Shown here one piece after another: positions 45,311 to 54,327 of a DNA stretch of 56,749 nucleotides. The notes beneath the pieces were generated by a model, which saw nothing but the letters and a program-made list of their open reading frames with translations, made no database searches and was not told the DNA's origin. The position numbers and the translations under genes are program-made. How positions within the stretch are numbered: the first letter of the stretch is position 1; every line of letters starts with the position of its first letter. Source of the DNA: an uncultured Bacteroidales bacterium (GTDB lineage Bacteria > Bacteroidota > Bacteroidia > Bacteroidales > P3); NCBI GenBank assembly GCA_900318175.1, contig ONJQ01000016.1:1-56749 (forward strand), read 5' to 3'.

Positions 45311-46675
45311 ATGAAAAGATTATTAGTTTTAACAATCTTGGTTCTGGGAAGAACGCTCCTACCACACGTCGCAATCAATGCTCAGACTTACTATAACTTC
45401 GCCTTTGCAGAGGCAACAAACAACAGTGGTAAAGGCCTTTCCGGGCAGTTGACCGCGCAACTGCTGTGTCGTATTACCAGAAAAGCAACGGGGATCAAGC
45501 CTTAGCTCTCATTTCTCTATTCGCGCCTACCACTATTAATGAAGTCATTATTGACCCCAATGTTCAATCTGTAGAGGATTTGCGAGTGGCTGACAATTAC
45601 GTCTTCTTTTGCGGAAAGAAATCCGGAGAGGGTTTTATTTGGATGTATTCCTTTGGTTGATATGGTTACGTCAACTCCTACGGTCAATTACACTTCTGTT
45701 GGTGATGAAAGTGTAGAACATTTCCATTCCATGGTGGCATATAAGCACGGCCCAAATGTGAAGGTTGTGGCTGTGGGAGAATACCATTGGCATGACAATA
45801 CATCATCATCATCTTATGGCAATTGTTCAGTTGGATACCACCTCTGTGCACGAAGGCCTATAGCCGAATTTACATTCTCAGGCAGTACCGGCATTTTGAT
45901 GAATCTTTGGACTTCCGACGATGGTGTGCGTGTGGAATGTGCCAATGAAGTGATTGAAACCCCTACGCATGTGGCAATCATCTGTTACTACACAGATAAT
46001 AGAGCCATCACAATCCATTATTGCGACAAAGCCAACGTATATGGCACGTTCAGTAACTTTTACTACTATTCTGCACCTGAAGAGGGCCATTCTTTCATAC
46101 ACGGATGCCATATGTACGATGAAGTCATCGCCCTTTCCTCCCTCTCTACCTATTATGATGCCGCTGGCTAGCAGCAGTTTTCCACCAAAATTCGCGTCAT
46201 CGACCTCGCTACAATGACTAATATCCATGCACAGCAGATGCCCCTCTATACCAAGTCTGAGCCATTGGAATTGGTATATGTACCCAACGGTCAGTTTCTT
46301 GTTTTGCTGCAAGATGCAGTGGATCCAGCAACGTTGTCTGCCCACAACTACTTCACCAATATTAATTATTCTGCCACGGCTCCATACAATACAAAATGCT
46401 GGTACGAAACTGCACGGGAACTCCATTACCAGTCTGCCGACATGCTGACTGACTCACACCTGATTGCCACCGGTGAAAAAGGATTCCTAATGCAGAACGC
46501 ACCGGCACTGTCTCCGTCCTCAGGATGCTATAAAGTCGACAGTAGACCAATCATCCCGCTATCAAAAGAAACATTGCACCCTGATAGCTTCAATTACCCT
46601 AATTATTTAGTTACCTTCACTACTACATCTTTCGGGACAAGCTCCAACGAAATGTTGACCAACACCTGTTTTTGA
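45311..46675 (+). pseudogene. Broken gene for an exported protein
   Basis: A once-continuous coding region, now in pieces. ATG 45311 opens a good signal peptide (MKRLLVLTILVLGRTLLPHVAINAQ). A frameshift near 45465-45480 moves the reading into another frame (VSYYQKSNGDQALALISLF), which ends at TGA 45658; a second shift near 45645-45655 returns to the first frame (VDMVTSTPTVNYTSVGDES), and an in-frame TAG at 46169 interrupts it before it resumes (QQFSTKIRVIDLATMTN) up to TGA 46673. Sense on both sides of each break reads as ordinary protein, so two indels plus one nonsense change are the simplest account. No T9SS tail is visible at the end. The intact exported gene next to it (46729) may be a relative by context, but sequence similarity is not obvious. 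Sequencing errors are a possible alternative. Confidence 0.75.
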
Positions 46676-46728
46676 GGTGCCCGCCTTAACATCCCTTCAG
46701 TCATCAATACAAATCAATATTTATCATC

Positions 46729-48090
46729 ATGAAAAAGTTATTCCTGATAGTAATAACCATCCTTGCTGTTAATTCGACAATTGCGCAGGATACGATTGTT
46801 TTTCCACCCCACAAGCATGGTAAGTTTGCTTTTGAAAATTCTCCAGGGAATCCCAGGTTTAACAATTATACTAATTATCACCTACCGGGTTATGAACTCG
46901 GTACCAGGATGTTAATGTGGCCGCGTGTGGTTCCTCAAGGGCAAAGCCAATATATTTATGGAGTGTCCTTCGCCGTTAGTAGCTCCCGCACCATCCCCGA
47001 CACCATGACAATATGTCCGATAGTAGTCACCAAAGAGGGAACCAGTCACCTCAATGTCCACCGCATGGACACATTCAACTGCCTTTATCTTCGCCATTAT
47101 GACGACGGGAGCCGCCTTCGATTACACCTACATCCCCCTTGTGACGCCACTCTCCGCGACAGCCTCGTCACCTTATACAAAGCCTATCTTAACACTCCGC
47201 TGCTGGTCCAGGACACCTTCTACATTGGTGCTTACTATCTTTGCTATACATACGAGTTAAAACCGGTTTTGAGATGGAAATGTTTACACCATATAGCATG
47301 CCTCTATGATGATTGTCCTTCGGTGCCGTTGCCATTTCCCGGAAGGGACTCCGTTTTGGACAAAGCACTACTCATAATTGAAGATTTCATAGATTCAACG
47401 GTCTCCATCGTGGGAGATGTGGGACAAGATAATAGAACACCCCTAATATTCCCCATCCTCACACCGCCTGACACCCACCTCTTCTCCTGCCCATCTGTCG
47501 AACTCACCTACGCGGGCATCAACGCCGGCAGCCCGACCTTAGTGTGGGACACCGCCTTCGAGCACAATCTCTACCAGATCGCCTACGGCCCCTACAACCT
47601 ACCCGTCGACTCACTGCGCACCGACACCACCTCAAACCACTACTACGAAATATTCGACCCCTCGCTCTCCACATCGGTCTACTACCAGGCACGCGTGCGC
47701 TCCTACTGCCACCACATTTGCCATTTCCACGACACCGCTACCTGGACCCCCTGGAGCAACCCCGTCTACTTCTATACCGGCCCCACCATGCCCGACACTT
47801 CCCACCACGGCGGCCAACCCGAAGGCATTGCTCCAGCAGCCCCCGGCCCCGCCTTCACCCTTGCGCCCAACCCGTCGCCCCAAGGCCGGGTGCCCACCGT
47901 AGCTGTGGAGCCTTCACTGCTTGCCGCCACGCCGCTGCTCACACTGCGCGACCTTGCGGGACGCGAGCTGCTGCGCACCACCCTCCGCCAGCACGTCACA
48001 CCCCTGCCCCACGACCTCACCGCCGGCACCTACCTCCTCACCCTCACCACCACAGAGGGCTCAACAACCTGCCGACTCGTGGTGGAATAG
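46729..48090 (+). CDS. T9SS cargo protein with type A sorting domain
   Basis: A 453-residue exported protein. Signal peptide MKKLFLIVITILAVNSTIA. The central part is Cys- and Thr-containing and beta-rich with no recognised catalytic domain; around 255-350 it resembles a fibronectin/Ig-type fold (YAGINAGSPTLVWDTAFEHNLYQI). The C-terminus from about 375 has the type A tail pattern (FTLAPNPSPQGRV, then LRDLAGRELL, then LTAGTYLLTLTTTEGSTTCRLVVE), so it is expected to be exported by the T9SS encoded at the left of the window. G+C at the third codon position rises sharply in the last third. It lies 53 nt after the broken exported-protein gene. Confidence 0.82.
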   Translation: MKKLFLIVITILAVNSTIAQDTIVFPPHKHGKFAFENSPGNPRFNNYTNYHLPGYELGTRMLMWPRVVPQGQSQYIYGVSFAVSSSRTIPDTMTICPIVVTKEGTSHLNVHRMDTFNCLYLRHYDDGSRLRLHLHPPCDATLRDSLVTLYKAYLNTPLLVQDTFYIGAYYLCYTYELKPVLRWKCLHHIACLYDDCPSVPLPFPGRDSVLDKALLIIEDFIDSTVSIVGDVGQDNRTPLIFPILTPPDTHLFSCPSVELTYAGINAGSPTLVWDTAFEHNLYQIAYGPYNLPVDSLRTDTTSNHYYEIFDPSLSTSVYYQARVRSYCHHICHFHDTATWTPWSNPVYFYTGPTMPDTSHHGGQPEGIAPAAPGPAFTLAPNPSPQGRVPTVAVEPSLLAATPLLTLRDLAGRELLRTTLRQHVTPLPHDLTAGTYLLTLTTTEGSTTCRLVVE

Positions 48091-48147
48091 CCCGCAACCC
48101 CAAGGGCAACCCCACTACAGCGCACCCCGTGGTTACCTCCTCTTGAC

Positions 48148-48200
48148 AACAAAGATACGATTATTATTTTGCCATGTCAAAAAATAATCGTATCTTTGTT
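48148..48200. promoter_or_regulatory. Palindromic promoter region of mutA
   Basis: Plus strand: TTG (48169-48171), 19 nt, TATCTTTG (48191-48198). Minus strand: TTG (48180-48178), 20 nt, TATCTTTG (48157-48150). Both boxes sit in an 18-bp perfect inverted repeat, AACAAAGATACGATTATT (48148-48165) with its complement at 48183-48200. The rightward promoter drives mutA; the leftward one would run antisense into the 3' end of the T9SS cargo gene. Confidence 0.8.
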
Positions 48201-48234
48201 TGCTTAATTGTTGATAATAGAAAGACACAAAACA

Positions 48235-50112
48235 ATGGAAGACAATAAATTATTCAATGAATTCCCACCCATTCCGACTGAAAAATGGGAAGAAGTCATC
48301 AATAAAGACCTCAAAGGTGCCGACTACGAAAAGAAACTCGTTTGGCGTACTATAGAAGGTTTTAAGGTCAAACCCTACTACCGCGCCGAAGACCTCGACA
48401 ACCTCGAATATCTCGACAGCAATCCCAACCAGGCACCGTTCACCCGTGGCAAACATGCCGACAACAATGTGTGGGACATCCGCCAAGACATCAAGGCCGA
48501 CACCCTCGAAGCCGCCAATGCCCTGGCTCTTGAAGCCCTCAACCGCGGAGCCAATTCCATCGGCCTCTGCGCCTGCAAAGTAGAGACCGTTGAGCAGATG
48601 CGCACCCTCCTCAAGGACATCCATCCCGAGGCCTGCAAAATCAACTTCACCTGCAGCAAGGACTATCTCCACACCCTCAAGCTCTTCCTCCAAGTGGTGA
48701 AAGAGGGCGGCTACAACCCCCAGAACGTCTACGGCAGCTGCAACTACGACATCTACGGCCACGCACTCCTCCACGGCGACTATCGCAACGGCCAGGAAGC
48801 CGACTACAACCAAGCCGTCGAGCTGGTCCGCTTTGCCAAGGAGAACCTCCCCAACTTCCGCGTCCTTGCCATCAATGGCCGCTACATCCATAACGCCGGC
48901 TCCAACATCGTGCAGGAACTCGGCTTCACCCTTGCCTCCGCCAACGACCTCTTGGCCCGCCTCACCGACCGCGGCCTCAGCGTCGAGGAGGTGGCCTCCA
49001 ACCTCGTCTTCAACTTCGCCACCGGCAGCACCTACTTCATGGAAATAGCCAAGATACGTGCCGCCCGCTTGCTCTGGAGCAAAATCATGGAGCAATACCA
49101 GCCCAAGTGCGACTGCTGCCTCAAGGTCTTCATCAACGCCACCAGCTCCGTCTGGAACAAGTCCATCTTCGACCCCTACGTCAACATGCTCCGCACCACC
49201 ACCGAGACCATGTCCGCCGCCATCGCCGGCGCCGACAGCATCACCACCAACCCCTTCGACATCGCCTTCAAAGAGTCCGACAGCTTCGGCTACCGCATCG
49301 GTCGCAACCAGCAGCTCCTCCTCAAAGAAGAGAGCTACATGGACAAGATTGTCGACCCCGCCGCCGGCAGCTACTATATCGAAAACCTCACCGACAGCAT
49401 TGCCCAGTATGCCTGGCAGCTCTTCCTCAGCGTCGAGGAGCAAGGCGGTTTCGCCGCTGCCATAGCCAACGGCTTTGTACAGGCCGAGGTCGAAAAGACC
49501 GCACAGCAGCGCGACATGGACATCGCCACCCGCAAAACCACCATCCTTGGCACCAACCAGTACCCCAACCTCCTCGAAAAGATGGGCGACAAAATCACCA
49601 AGGACACCCACTGCTGCCCCCGTTGCGCCTGCGCCAACACCGACACTCCCATCAAACCCCTCCGCCAGTACCGTGGAGCCGAGGCCTTTGAGAACCTCCG
49701 CCTCGCCACCGAGCGCAGCGGCATCCGTCCCAAAGTATTCCTCCTCACCTACGGCAACCTCGCCATGCGCAAAGCCCGCTCCGGCTTCGCCACCAACTTC
49801 TTCGGTGTCGCCGGCTACGAAATCATCGACAACCCCGGCTTCAAATCCGCCGAAGAAGGCGTACAGGCCGCTCTCGATGCCAAGGCCGACATCGTTGTCC
49901 TCTGCTCCAGCGACGACGAGTATGCCGAAATCACCCAGCAAGCCTGCCAAGGCCTCAAGGGCAAAGTCAAAAGCGTCGTCCTCGCCGGCTTCCCCAAGGA
50001 GATGGTCGACACCTACAAAGGCTATGGCATTGACGAGTTCATCCACGTCAAGACCAACGTCCTTGAATGTCTCACCAAGTTTCAACAAATATTCGGCATC
50101 GGGCAAGAGTGA
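48235..50112 (+). CDS. mutA: Methylmalonyl-CoA mutase small (beta) subunit
   Basis: Non-catalytic partner of the adenosylcobalamin enzyme that interconverts succinyl-CoA and methylmalonyl-CoA in propionate formation. The 625-residue product starts with the family pattern FPPIPTEKWEEVINKDLKGADYEKKLVWRTIEGF and has a TIM-barrel body with KIVDPAAGSYYIENLT. The C-terminal cobalamin-binding-like domain (about 500-625) lacks the DxHxxG cobalt-ligand motif, as expected for a small subunit. mutB normally follows directly; here an LptF/G-type gene starts only 5 nt after the stop, so mutB must be elsewhere or missing. ATG 48235 follows the promoter at a natural distance; the longer frame from 48208 adds nine unlikely residues. 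No cobalamin riboswitch is evident in the short leader. Confidence 0.92.
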   Translation: MEDNKLFNEFPPIPTEKWEEVINKDLKGADYEKKLVWRTIEGFKVKPYYRAEDLDNLEYLDSNPNQAPFTRGKHADNNVWDIRQDIKADTLEAANALALEALNRGANSIGLCACKVETVEQMRTLLKDIHPEACKINFTCSKDYLHTLKLFLQVVKEGGYNPQNVYGSCNYDIYGHALLHGDYRNGQEADYNQAVELVRFAKENLPNFRVLAINGRYIHNAGSNIVQELGFTLASANDLLARLTDRGLSVEEVASNLVFNFATGSTYFMEIAKIRAARLLWSKIMEQYQPKCDCCLKVFINATSSVWNKSIFDPYVNMLRTTTETMSAAIAGADSITTNPFDIAFKESDSFGYRIGRNQQLLLKEESYMDKIVDPAAGSYYIENLTDSIAQYAWQLFLSVEEQGGFAAAIANGFVQAEVEKTAQQRDMDIATRKTTILGTNQYPNLLEKMGDKITKDTHCCPRCACANTDTPIKPLRQYRGAEAFENLRLATERSGIRPKVFLLTYGNLAMRKARSGFATNFFGVAGYEIIDNPGFKSAEEGVQAALDAKADIVVLCSSDDEYAEITQQACQGLKGKVKSVVLAGFPKEMVDTYKGYGIDEFIHVKTNVLECLTKFQQIFGIGQE

Positions 50113-50117
50113 AAGCC

Positions 50118-51197
50118 ATGCCCAGACTTGACCGGTACATCCTGCTGAAGTACCTGAAGACCTTCCTCATGGCGATGGCCCTCATCATCGTCATCGTCAT
50201 CACCTTCGATGTATCGGAAAAACTCGACGACTTCCTCAACGGCAACGCGCCGTTGGGGGAGATTGTTTATCGCTACTACCTCAACTTCATCCCCGGCTTC
50301 GTCAACCTCTACAGCCCCCTTTTCATCTTCATCAGCGTCATCTTCTTCACCTCCAAGATGGCGGGCAACACCGAAATCATTGCCATCCTCGGCAGCGGCA
50401 TCAGCTACCGTCGTCTCATGCGGCCCTATTTCTACGGCTCCCTCATCGTAGCCCTCGTCGTCCTCATCTTCGGCAACTTCCTCATCCCGGTCAACAACCG
50501 CACCCTTGCTGCCTTTGAAGACGACTATATCCACACCCGCAAGCAGAACTACTTCAGCAACATCCACTTCCAAGCCCGCAAAGGGGTGCAGATCTATGCC
50601 GAGAGCTACGACGCCAAGACCCTCCGCGTCAACCGCTTCCATCGCGATGTCTACGACGAGGAGTACCGCCTCGTCGACCGCATCTCCTGCTCCAGCATCC
50701 AGTTCGACACCGTCGAGAACAAATGGGAGTGCACCGACTTCATCCACCGCACCATCGACGGCAACAGAGAGCACCTCAGCCGCGACGGCCAATCCCTCCG
50801 CACCCTCGGCATCTCGCCGGACGACTTCAACTGGGCCGACGACGATGTCACCACCATGAACTCCATCCAACTCTACCATTATATAGTGCGCGAGAAGATG
50901 CGCGGCTCCACCACCGTCGTGGCCGCCAAAATCGAGCTCTACCAGCGGCTCCTCAACCCCTTGGCCATCATCGTCATGACCTTCATAGGCCTCGGCGTCT
51001 CCAGCCGCAAGACGCGCGGCGGCATCGGTGTCCACCTTGCCATCGGCATCACCCTTGCCTTCGGCTTCATCGTCTTCATGAAGATCTCCACCGTCTACGC
51101 CATCTTCGGCACCCTCAACCCCTTCGTCGCCGTCCTCCTGCCCCAAGCCGTCTTCGGCGTCATTGCCGCCGTCATGATTCGCACCGCTCCCAAGTAG
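50118..51197 (+). CDS. LptF/LptG family permease
   Basis: A 359-residue inner-membrane protein of the YjgP/YjgQ family, which with LptB extracts LPS and hands it to the LptA bridge. Three transmembrane segments lie in the first 120 residues (FLMAMALIIVIVITFDV; SPLFIFISVIFFTS; LIVALVVLIFGNFLI), then a periplasmic beta-jellyroll domain (about 120-265), then three more C-terminal segments (LAIIVMTFIGLGVSS; IGITLAFGFIVFM; PFVAVLLPQAVFGVIAAVM). LptF and LptG cannot be told apart by eye. It follows mutA after 5 nt and is followed by sufE after 52 nt. The earlier ATG/GTG possibilities overlap mutA and are not needed. Confidence 0.88.
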   Translation: MPRLDRYILLKYLKTFLMAMALIIVIVITFDVSEKLDDFLNGNAPLGEIVYRYYLNFIPGFVNLYSPLFIFISVIFFTSKMAGNTEIIAILGSGISYRRLMRPYFYGSLIVALVVLIFGNFLIPVNNRTLAAFEDDYIHTRKQNYFSNIHFQARKGVQIYAESYDAKTLRVNRFHRDVYDEEYRLVDRISCSSIQFDTVENKWECTDFIHRTIDGNREHLSRDGQSLRTLGISPDDFNWADDDVTTMNSIQLYHYIVREKMRGSTTVVAAKIELYQRLLNPLAIIVMTFIGLGVSSRKTRGGIGVHLAIGITLAFGFIVFMKISTVYAIFGTLNPFVAVLLPQAVFGVIAAVMIRTAPK

Positions 51198-51249
51198 TCC
51201 ACCGCCACAACACCCCGCAAACCTTCAAACAACACATACCCACAGCCCT

Positions 51250-51669
51250 ATGACCATCAAAGAAATAGAAGAAACCATCATCGACGAGTTCGCCAACTTT
51301 GACGAATGGCTCGACAAATACGCCTACATCATCGACCTCGGCAAGCAATGCCCGCCCATCGACCCCAAGGACAAGACCGACAACAACCTCATCAAAGGCT
51401 GCCAAAGCCGCGTATGGCTCAGCTGCGAGCACCGCGACGGCCGCCTCTGGTTCCGGGCGGACAGCGACGCCGTCATCACCAAAGGCATCATCACCCTCCT
51501 CATCCGCGCCCTCGACGGCCAGACTCCCCAGGACATCCTTGCCGCCGACCTCGCCTTCATCGACCAGATAGGCCTCAAAGAGCACCTCTCACCCACCCGC
51601 TCCAACGGCCTCACCTCCATGGTTAAACAGATGAAACTCTACGCCCTCGCCTTCTCGCAGATTCAGTAA
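51250..51669 (+). CDS. sufE: SufE-like sulfur acceptor protein
   Basis: A 139-residue SufE/CsdE-family protein that takes persulfide sulfur from the cysteine desulfurase SufS and passes it to the Fe-S scaffold SufBCD. The acceptor Cys is C51 in KGCQSRVWL, the same position as in E. coli SufE, and the Cys-loop context (DNNLIKGCQSRVW) is canonical. The C-terminal region (LSPTRSNGLTSMVKQMKLYA) fits the family. It precedes a SufT-like gene by 19 nt; sufBCDS are not in the window. Confidence 0.95.
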   Translation: MTIKEIEETIIDEFANFDEWLDKYAYIIDLGKQCPPIDPKDKTDNNLIKGCQSRVWLSCEHRDGRLWFRADSDAVITKGIITLLIRALDGQTPQDILAADLAFIDQIGLKEHLSPTRSNGLTSMVKQMKLYALAFSQIQ

Positions 51670-51688
51670 CCACACAAACCATAACCCC

Positions 51689-52006
51689 ATGCAACCCACA
51701 AAAGAAACCCTGCGCGACGCCATCGTCAACTGTCTGCGCAACATCTACGACCCCGAGATACCCGTCAACATCTACGACCTCGGCCTCATTTACAAGATCG
51801 ACATCGACGACGACTTCAACGTCACCATCCTCATGACCATGACCGCCCCGGACTGTCCCGAGGCCGAATACATGTTCCAGGAAGTCAAACAAATGGTCGG
51901 CTACATCCAAGGCATCAAAAGCGTCAACGTCGAGCTCACCTTCGACCCGCCGTGGGACTTCAACAACCTCAGCGAAGAGGTGAAACTCGAACTGGGCCTC
52001 ATCTGA
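51689..52006 (+). CDS. SufT-like MIP18/DUF59 Fe-S assembly factor
   Basis: A 105-residue MIP18-family protein (SufT/PaaD-like). It has the domain pattern AIVNCLRNIYDPEIPVNIYDLGLIYKI, MTMTAPDCPEAEYM with the conserved Cys, and VNVELTFDPPWD near the end. Family members help mature or deliver Fe-S clusters to target proteins; the adjacent sufE supports this. It ends 49 nt before the ABC permease gene. Confidence 0.92.
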   Translation: MQPTKETLRDAIVNCLRNIYDPEIPVNIYDLGLIYKIDIDDDFNVTILMTMTAPDCPEAEYMFQEVKQMVGYIQGIKSVNVELTFDPPWDFNNLSEEVKLELGLI

Positions 52007-52055
52007 CCCGCCACCCCCAACGCGCCCCCGCACCCCTCTCCAACACCCGCCAAGC

Positions 52056-53192
52056 ATGACCCTCCCGTCCCTCCTCAGCCGCACCCAGCGCCGTTTCCTG
52101 CGGCAGCAAGCCCCAGCCCGGAGCACCTCACTCTCGCGCATGGCCTGGCACCGCTTTTGCCGCAACAAGCTTTCCGTGGCCAGCCTCGTGGTCATCGGCC
52201 TCTTTGTCCTCATGGCCCTCCTCGGCTACCTCATCACCCCCGACCACACCCCCTACTGCAACCAGCAGTACCTCGAACTGGCCACCCTCAAACCCTTCAC
52301 CCGCATACAATTCACCTACGTCGACGACGGCCTGCCCAAGCCCTCAGGCAACCCCATAGGCACCATGCTCCACGGTCGCCCACTCGGCCTCACAGCCATC
52401 CCCACCTACGCCACCACCCCCGTGGGCGACAGCCTCGACATCGAGGCCTACACCGGCTCCACCCCCAACCACGGCCCCCTGCGCCGCGTGGCGCGCAGCC
52501 AGGTGGTCAGCCAGGGCACGCGCCTCTTCCCTCTCGGCACCGACGGCTACGGCCGCGACGTGCTCAGCATGATCATCATCGGCAGCCGTGTCAGCCTCTC
52601 CGTGGGCTTCATCGCCGTCCTCATAGCCCTCCTCATCGGCATCACCCTCGGGGCCCTCGCGGCCTACTACGGCGGCTGGGTGGACAACCTCATCACCTGG
52701 TTCATCAACGTCGTCTGGTCCATCCCCACCGTCCTGCTGGTCATCGCCATCACCTTCGCCCTCGGCAAAGGCTTCTGGCAGGTGTTCATAGCCGTGGGTC
52801 TGACCATGTGGGTAGACATTGCCCGTGTGGTGCGCGGACAGGTCTACAGCATCAAAGAGAAAGAGTACGTCGAGGCGGCACGCGCCCTCGGCCTCGGCAC
52901 CTTCCGCACCATCTTCCGCCACATCCTTCCCAACATCACGGGCGCCATCATCGTTGTGGCGGCCTCCAACTTCGCCAGCGCCATCCTCCTCGAAGCCGGC
53001 CTCAGCTTCCTCGGCATCGGCGTGCAGCCACCCATGCCCTCCTGGGGCACCATGGTCAAGGAAAACTACAGCTACATCCTGTTGGACAGCGCCCATCTGG
53101 CCCTCCTCCCCGGCTTGGCCATCATGCTGCTGGTCCTCGCCTTCATGCTCCTCGGCAACGGCATCCGCGACGCCCTCGACATCAAGGGTTGA
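52056..53192 (+). CDS. DppC/OppC-type ABC transporter permease
   Basis: A 378-residue inner-membrane permease of the dipeptide/oligopeptide/nickel family. An OppC_N-like segment with one transmembrane helix comes first (SVASLVVIGLFVLMALLGYLI, about 38-58), then a long periplasmic loop (about 60-170), then the five-helix permease domain with the EAA motif EAARALGLGTFRTIFRHILPN and LEAGLSFLGIGVQPPMPSWG. The partner permease, ATPases and binding protein are not present in the window, so the substrate is unknown. The stop is followed by copy D of the dispersed repeat. Confidence 0.9.
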   Translation: MTLPSLLSRTQRRFLRQQAPARSTSLSRMAWHRFCRNKLSVASLVVIGLFVLMALLGYLITPDHTPYCNQQYLELATLKPFTRIQFTYVDDGLPKPSGNPIGTMLHGRPLGLTAIPTYATTPVGDSLDIEAYTGSTPNHGPLRRVARSQVVSQGTRLFPLGTDGYGRDVLSMIIIGSRVSLSVGFIAVLIALLIGITLGALAAYYGGWVDNLITWFINVVWSIPTVLLVIAITFALGKGFWQVFIAVGLTMWVDIARVVRGQVYSIKEKEYVEAARALGLGTFRTIFRHILPNITGAIIVVAASNFASAILLEAGLSFLGIGVQPPMPSWGTMVKENYSYILLDSAHLALLPGLAIMLLVLAFMLLGNGIRDALDIKG

Positions 53193-53428
53193 CCCCTCCT
53201 TCGCTCTTCCTTCGCTCCCTATTTCTCACTTATAGTACATTTCTCTAATATTTCTCCTAACTTCGAGGAACAACTGACCAACAAAAAAACAAGAAAAGAA
53301 CAAGAAGGAGCGAACCAAGGGAGCATCAGCGGCGGATGAACTACATTATAAAATGGTGTTTAAAGCCTGTTAAACTCAAAAAAAAACATAAAAAAAAGAA
53401 AAAAAAGATGCAATAACAAAAAAAGTCG
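53193..53428. other. Intergenic region with repeat and A-rich tract
   Basis: Holds copy D of the dispersed repeat (53205-53313) and then a strongly A-rich stretch (53370-53428) leading into the -7 box of the next gene. No gene seen. Confidence 0.6.
53205..53313 (-). repeat. Dispersed intergenic repeat, copy D (A/D subfamily)
   Basis: In reverse complement it shares TTTGTTGGTC, TTGTTCCTCGAA and GAAATATTAGAGAA with copy A in the same order, then GGAGCGAAGGAAGAGCGA about 24 nt after AGAGAA. On the plus strand the element is bounded by TTCGCTCC (near 53212-53219) and GGAGCGAA (near 53306-53313), an 8-bp terminal inverted repeat. Confidence 0.75.
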
Positions 53429-53436
53429 TACATTTG
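53429..53436 (+). promoter_or_regulatory. -7 box for the lipoprotein pair at 53500
   Basis: CG-TACATTTG-C, extended -7 form; no TTG at -33. Predicted leader about 60 nt. Confidence 0.65.
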
Positions 53437-53499
53437 CAAAATAATTTTTAGTGCAAAATAAAACAATTACTTTAATAAACAATTAAAAATCAACACAAA

Positions 53500-54303
53500 A
53501 TGAAAAACGTAATCAAAATGCTCAGCATGATGCTGATTGCTGGCACCATCATGGTCAGCTGCACCGAGAAACCGAACACCCCCACCCACCAGACCCCGAC
53601 CTACACCGTCACTGTGTCCTCCAACAATGAGGCCTATGGCACCGTCACCGGCGGCGGCACCTTCGATTCCGCTTCCGTTATCACCATCACCGCCACCCCC
53701 AACGAGGGTTACAAATTTGTTAGCTGGAACGACGGCAACAACACCAACCCCCGCGAGCTGACCGTTGTTGGCAACCTCAACTTCATGGCCAACTTCAGCG
53801 AGGCCGACGGCATTAAAGTTACTTTCGACCAAGAGAGCTGGAGAGCCACCACAATCCTTGGTGCCAACTACAGCCAATATGGCCTGGTGATGCTCGAAGG
53901 TTACAAAGACTATGACCGTACTGACACTCCCCACATCTCCGGCTACACTGCCAACACCACTGGCAACTACACCCACAGCCGTGAAGACTACTACTACTTC
54001 TTCTACTATGAGAATGACAACGACTTCACTGTTGACCAAGACGGTTCTCTCTCCGGTCAAGCTGGTTCTCAACTGCCCAACTGGCAGCCCTCTGAGGGCC
54101 TCACCACCAGCGTGACCGCCCTTGACCTTAACGCTCAGACCATCAGCGGCACCGTCAGCGGCGACCTGTTCCATCTGCCCGAATATGTCAGCACTCAGAC
54201 CCGGGTCACCAAGCGTCTTGAAATCGCCATCAACAATGCAAAGTGGGAGACCGCTGAGAAGGCTGCCAAAATGAGCAAGAGCCCCAAAGCTGCTATCCTG
54301 TAA
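53500..54303 (+). CDS. Lipoprotein with InlB-type B-repeat domain
   Basis: A 267-residue exported lipoprotein (MKNVIKMLSMMLIAGTIMVSC, lipidated Cys near residue 21). Residues about 32-104 form one bacterial B-repeat/InlB-like beta-grasp domain (YTVTVSSNNEAYGTVTGGG, then NEGYKFVSWNDGN, then NFMANFSE), often found in surface adhesins. The second half is beta-rich with many Tyr (REDYYYFFYYENDND) and has no recognised family. Probably surface-exposed. The next gene starts 24 nt downstream and is likely cotranscribed. Confidence 0.75.
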   Translation: MKNVIKMLSMMLIAGTIMVSCTEKPNTPTHQTPTYTVTVSSNNEAYGTVTGGGTFDSASVITITATPNEGYKFVSWNDGNNTNPRELTVVGNLNFMANFSEADGIKVTFDQESWRATTILGANYSQYGLVMLEGYKDYDRTDTPHISGYTANTTGNYTHSREDYYYFFYYENDNDFTVDQDGSLSGQAGSQLPNWQPSEGLTTSVTALDLNAQTISGTVSGDLFHLPEYVSTQTRVTKRLEIAINNAKWETAEKAAKMSKSPKAAIL

Positions 54304-54327
54304 ACAAACTTATAAACAAATATTGAA

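Noticed and set aside
48199-48234. Cobalamin riboswitch ahead of mutA
   Set aside because: The leader is only about 35 nt and lacks the B12-box; too short for this riboswitch.
48250-50106. 618-codon open frame on the minus strand
   Set aside because: Mirror frame of mutA; low-complexity Gly/Val/Glu composition produced by the sense gene's codon bias.
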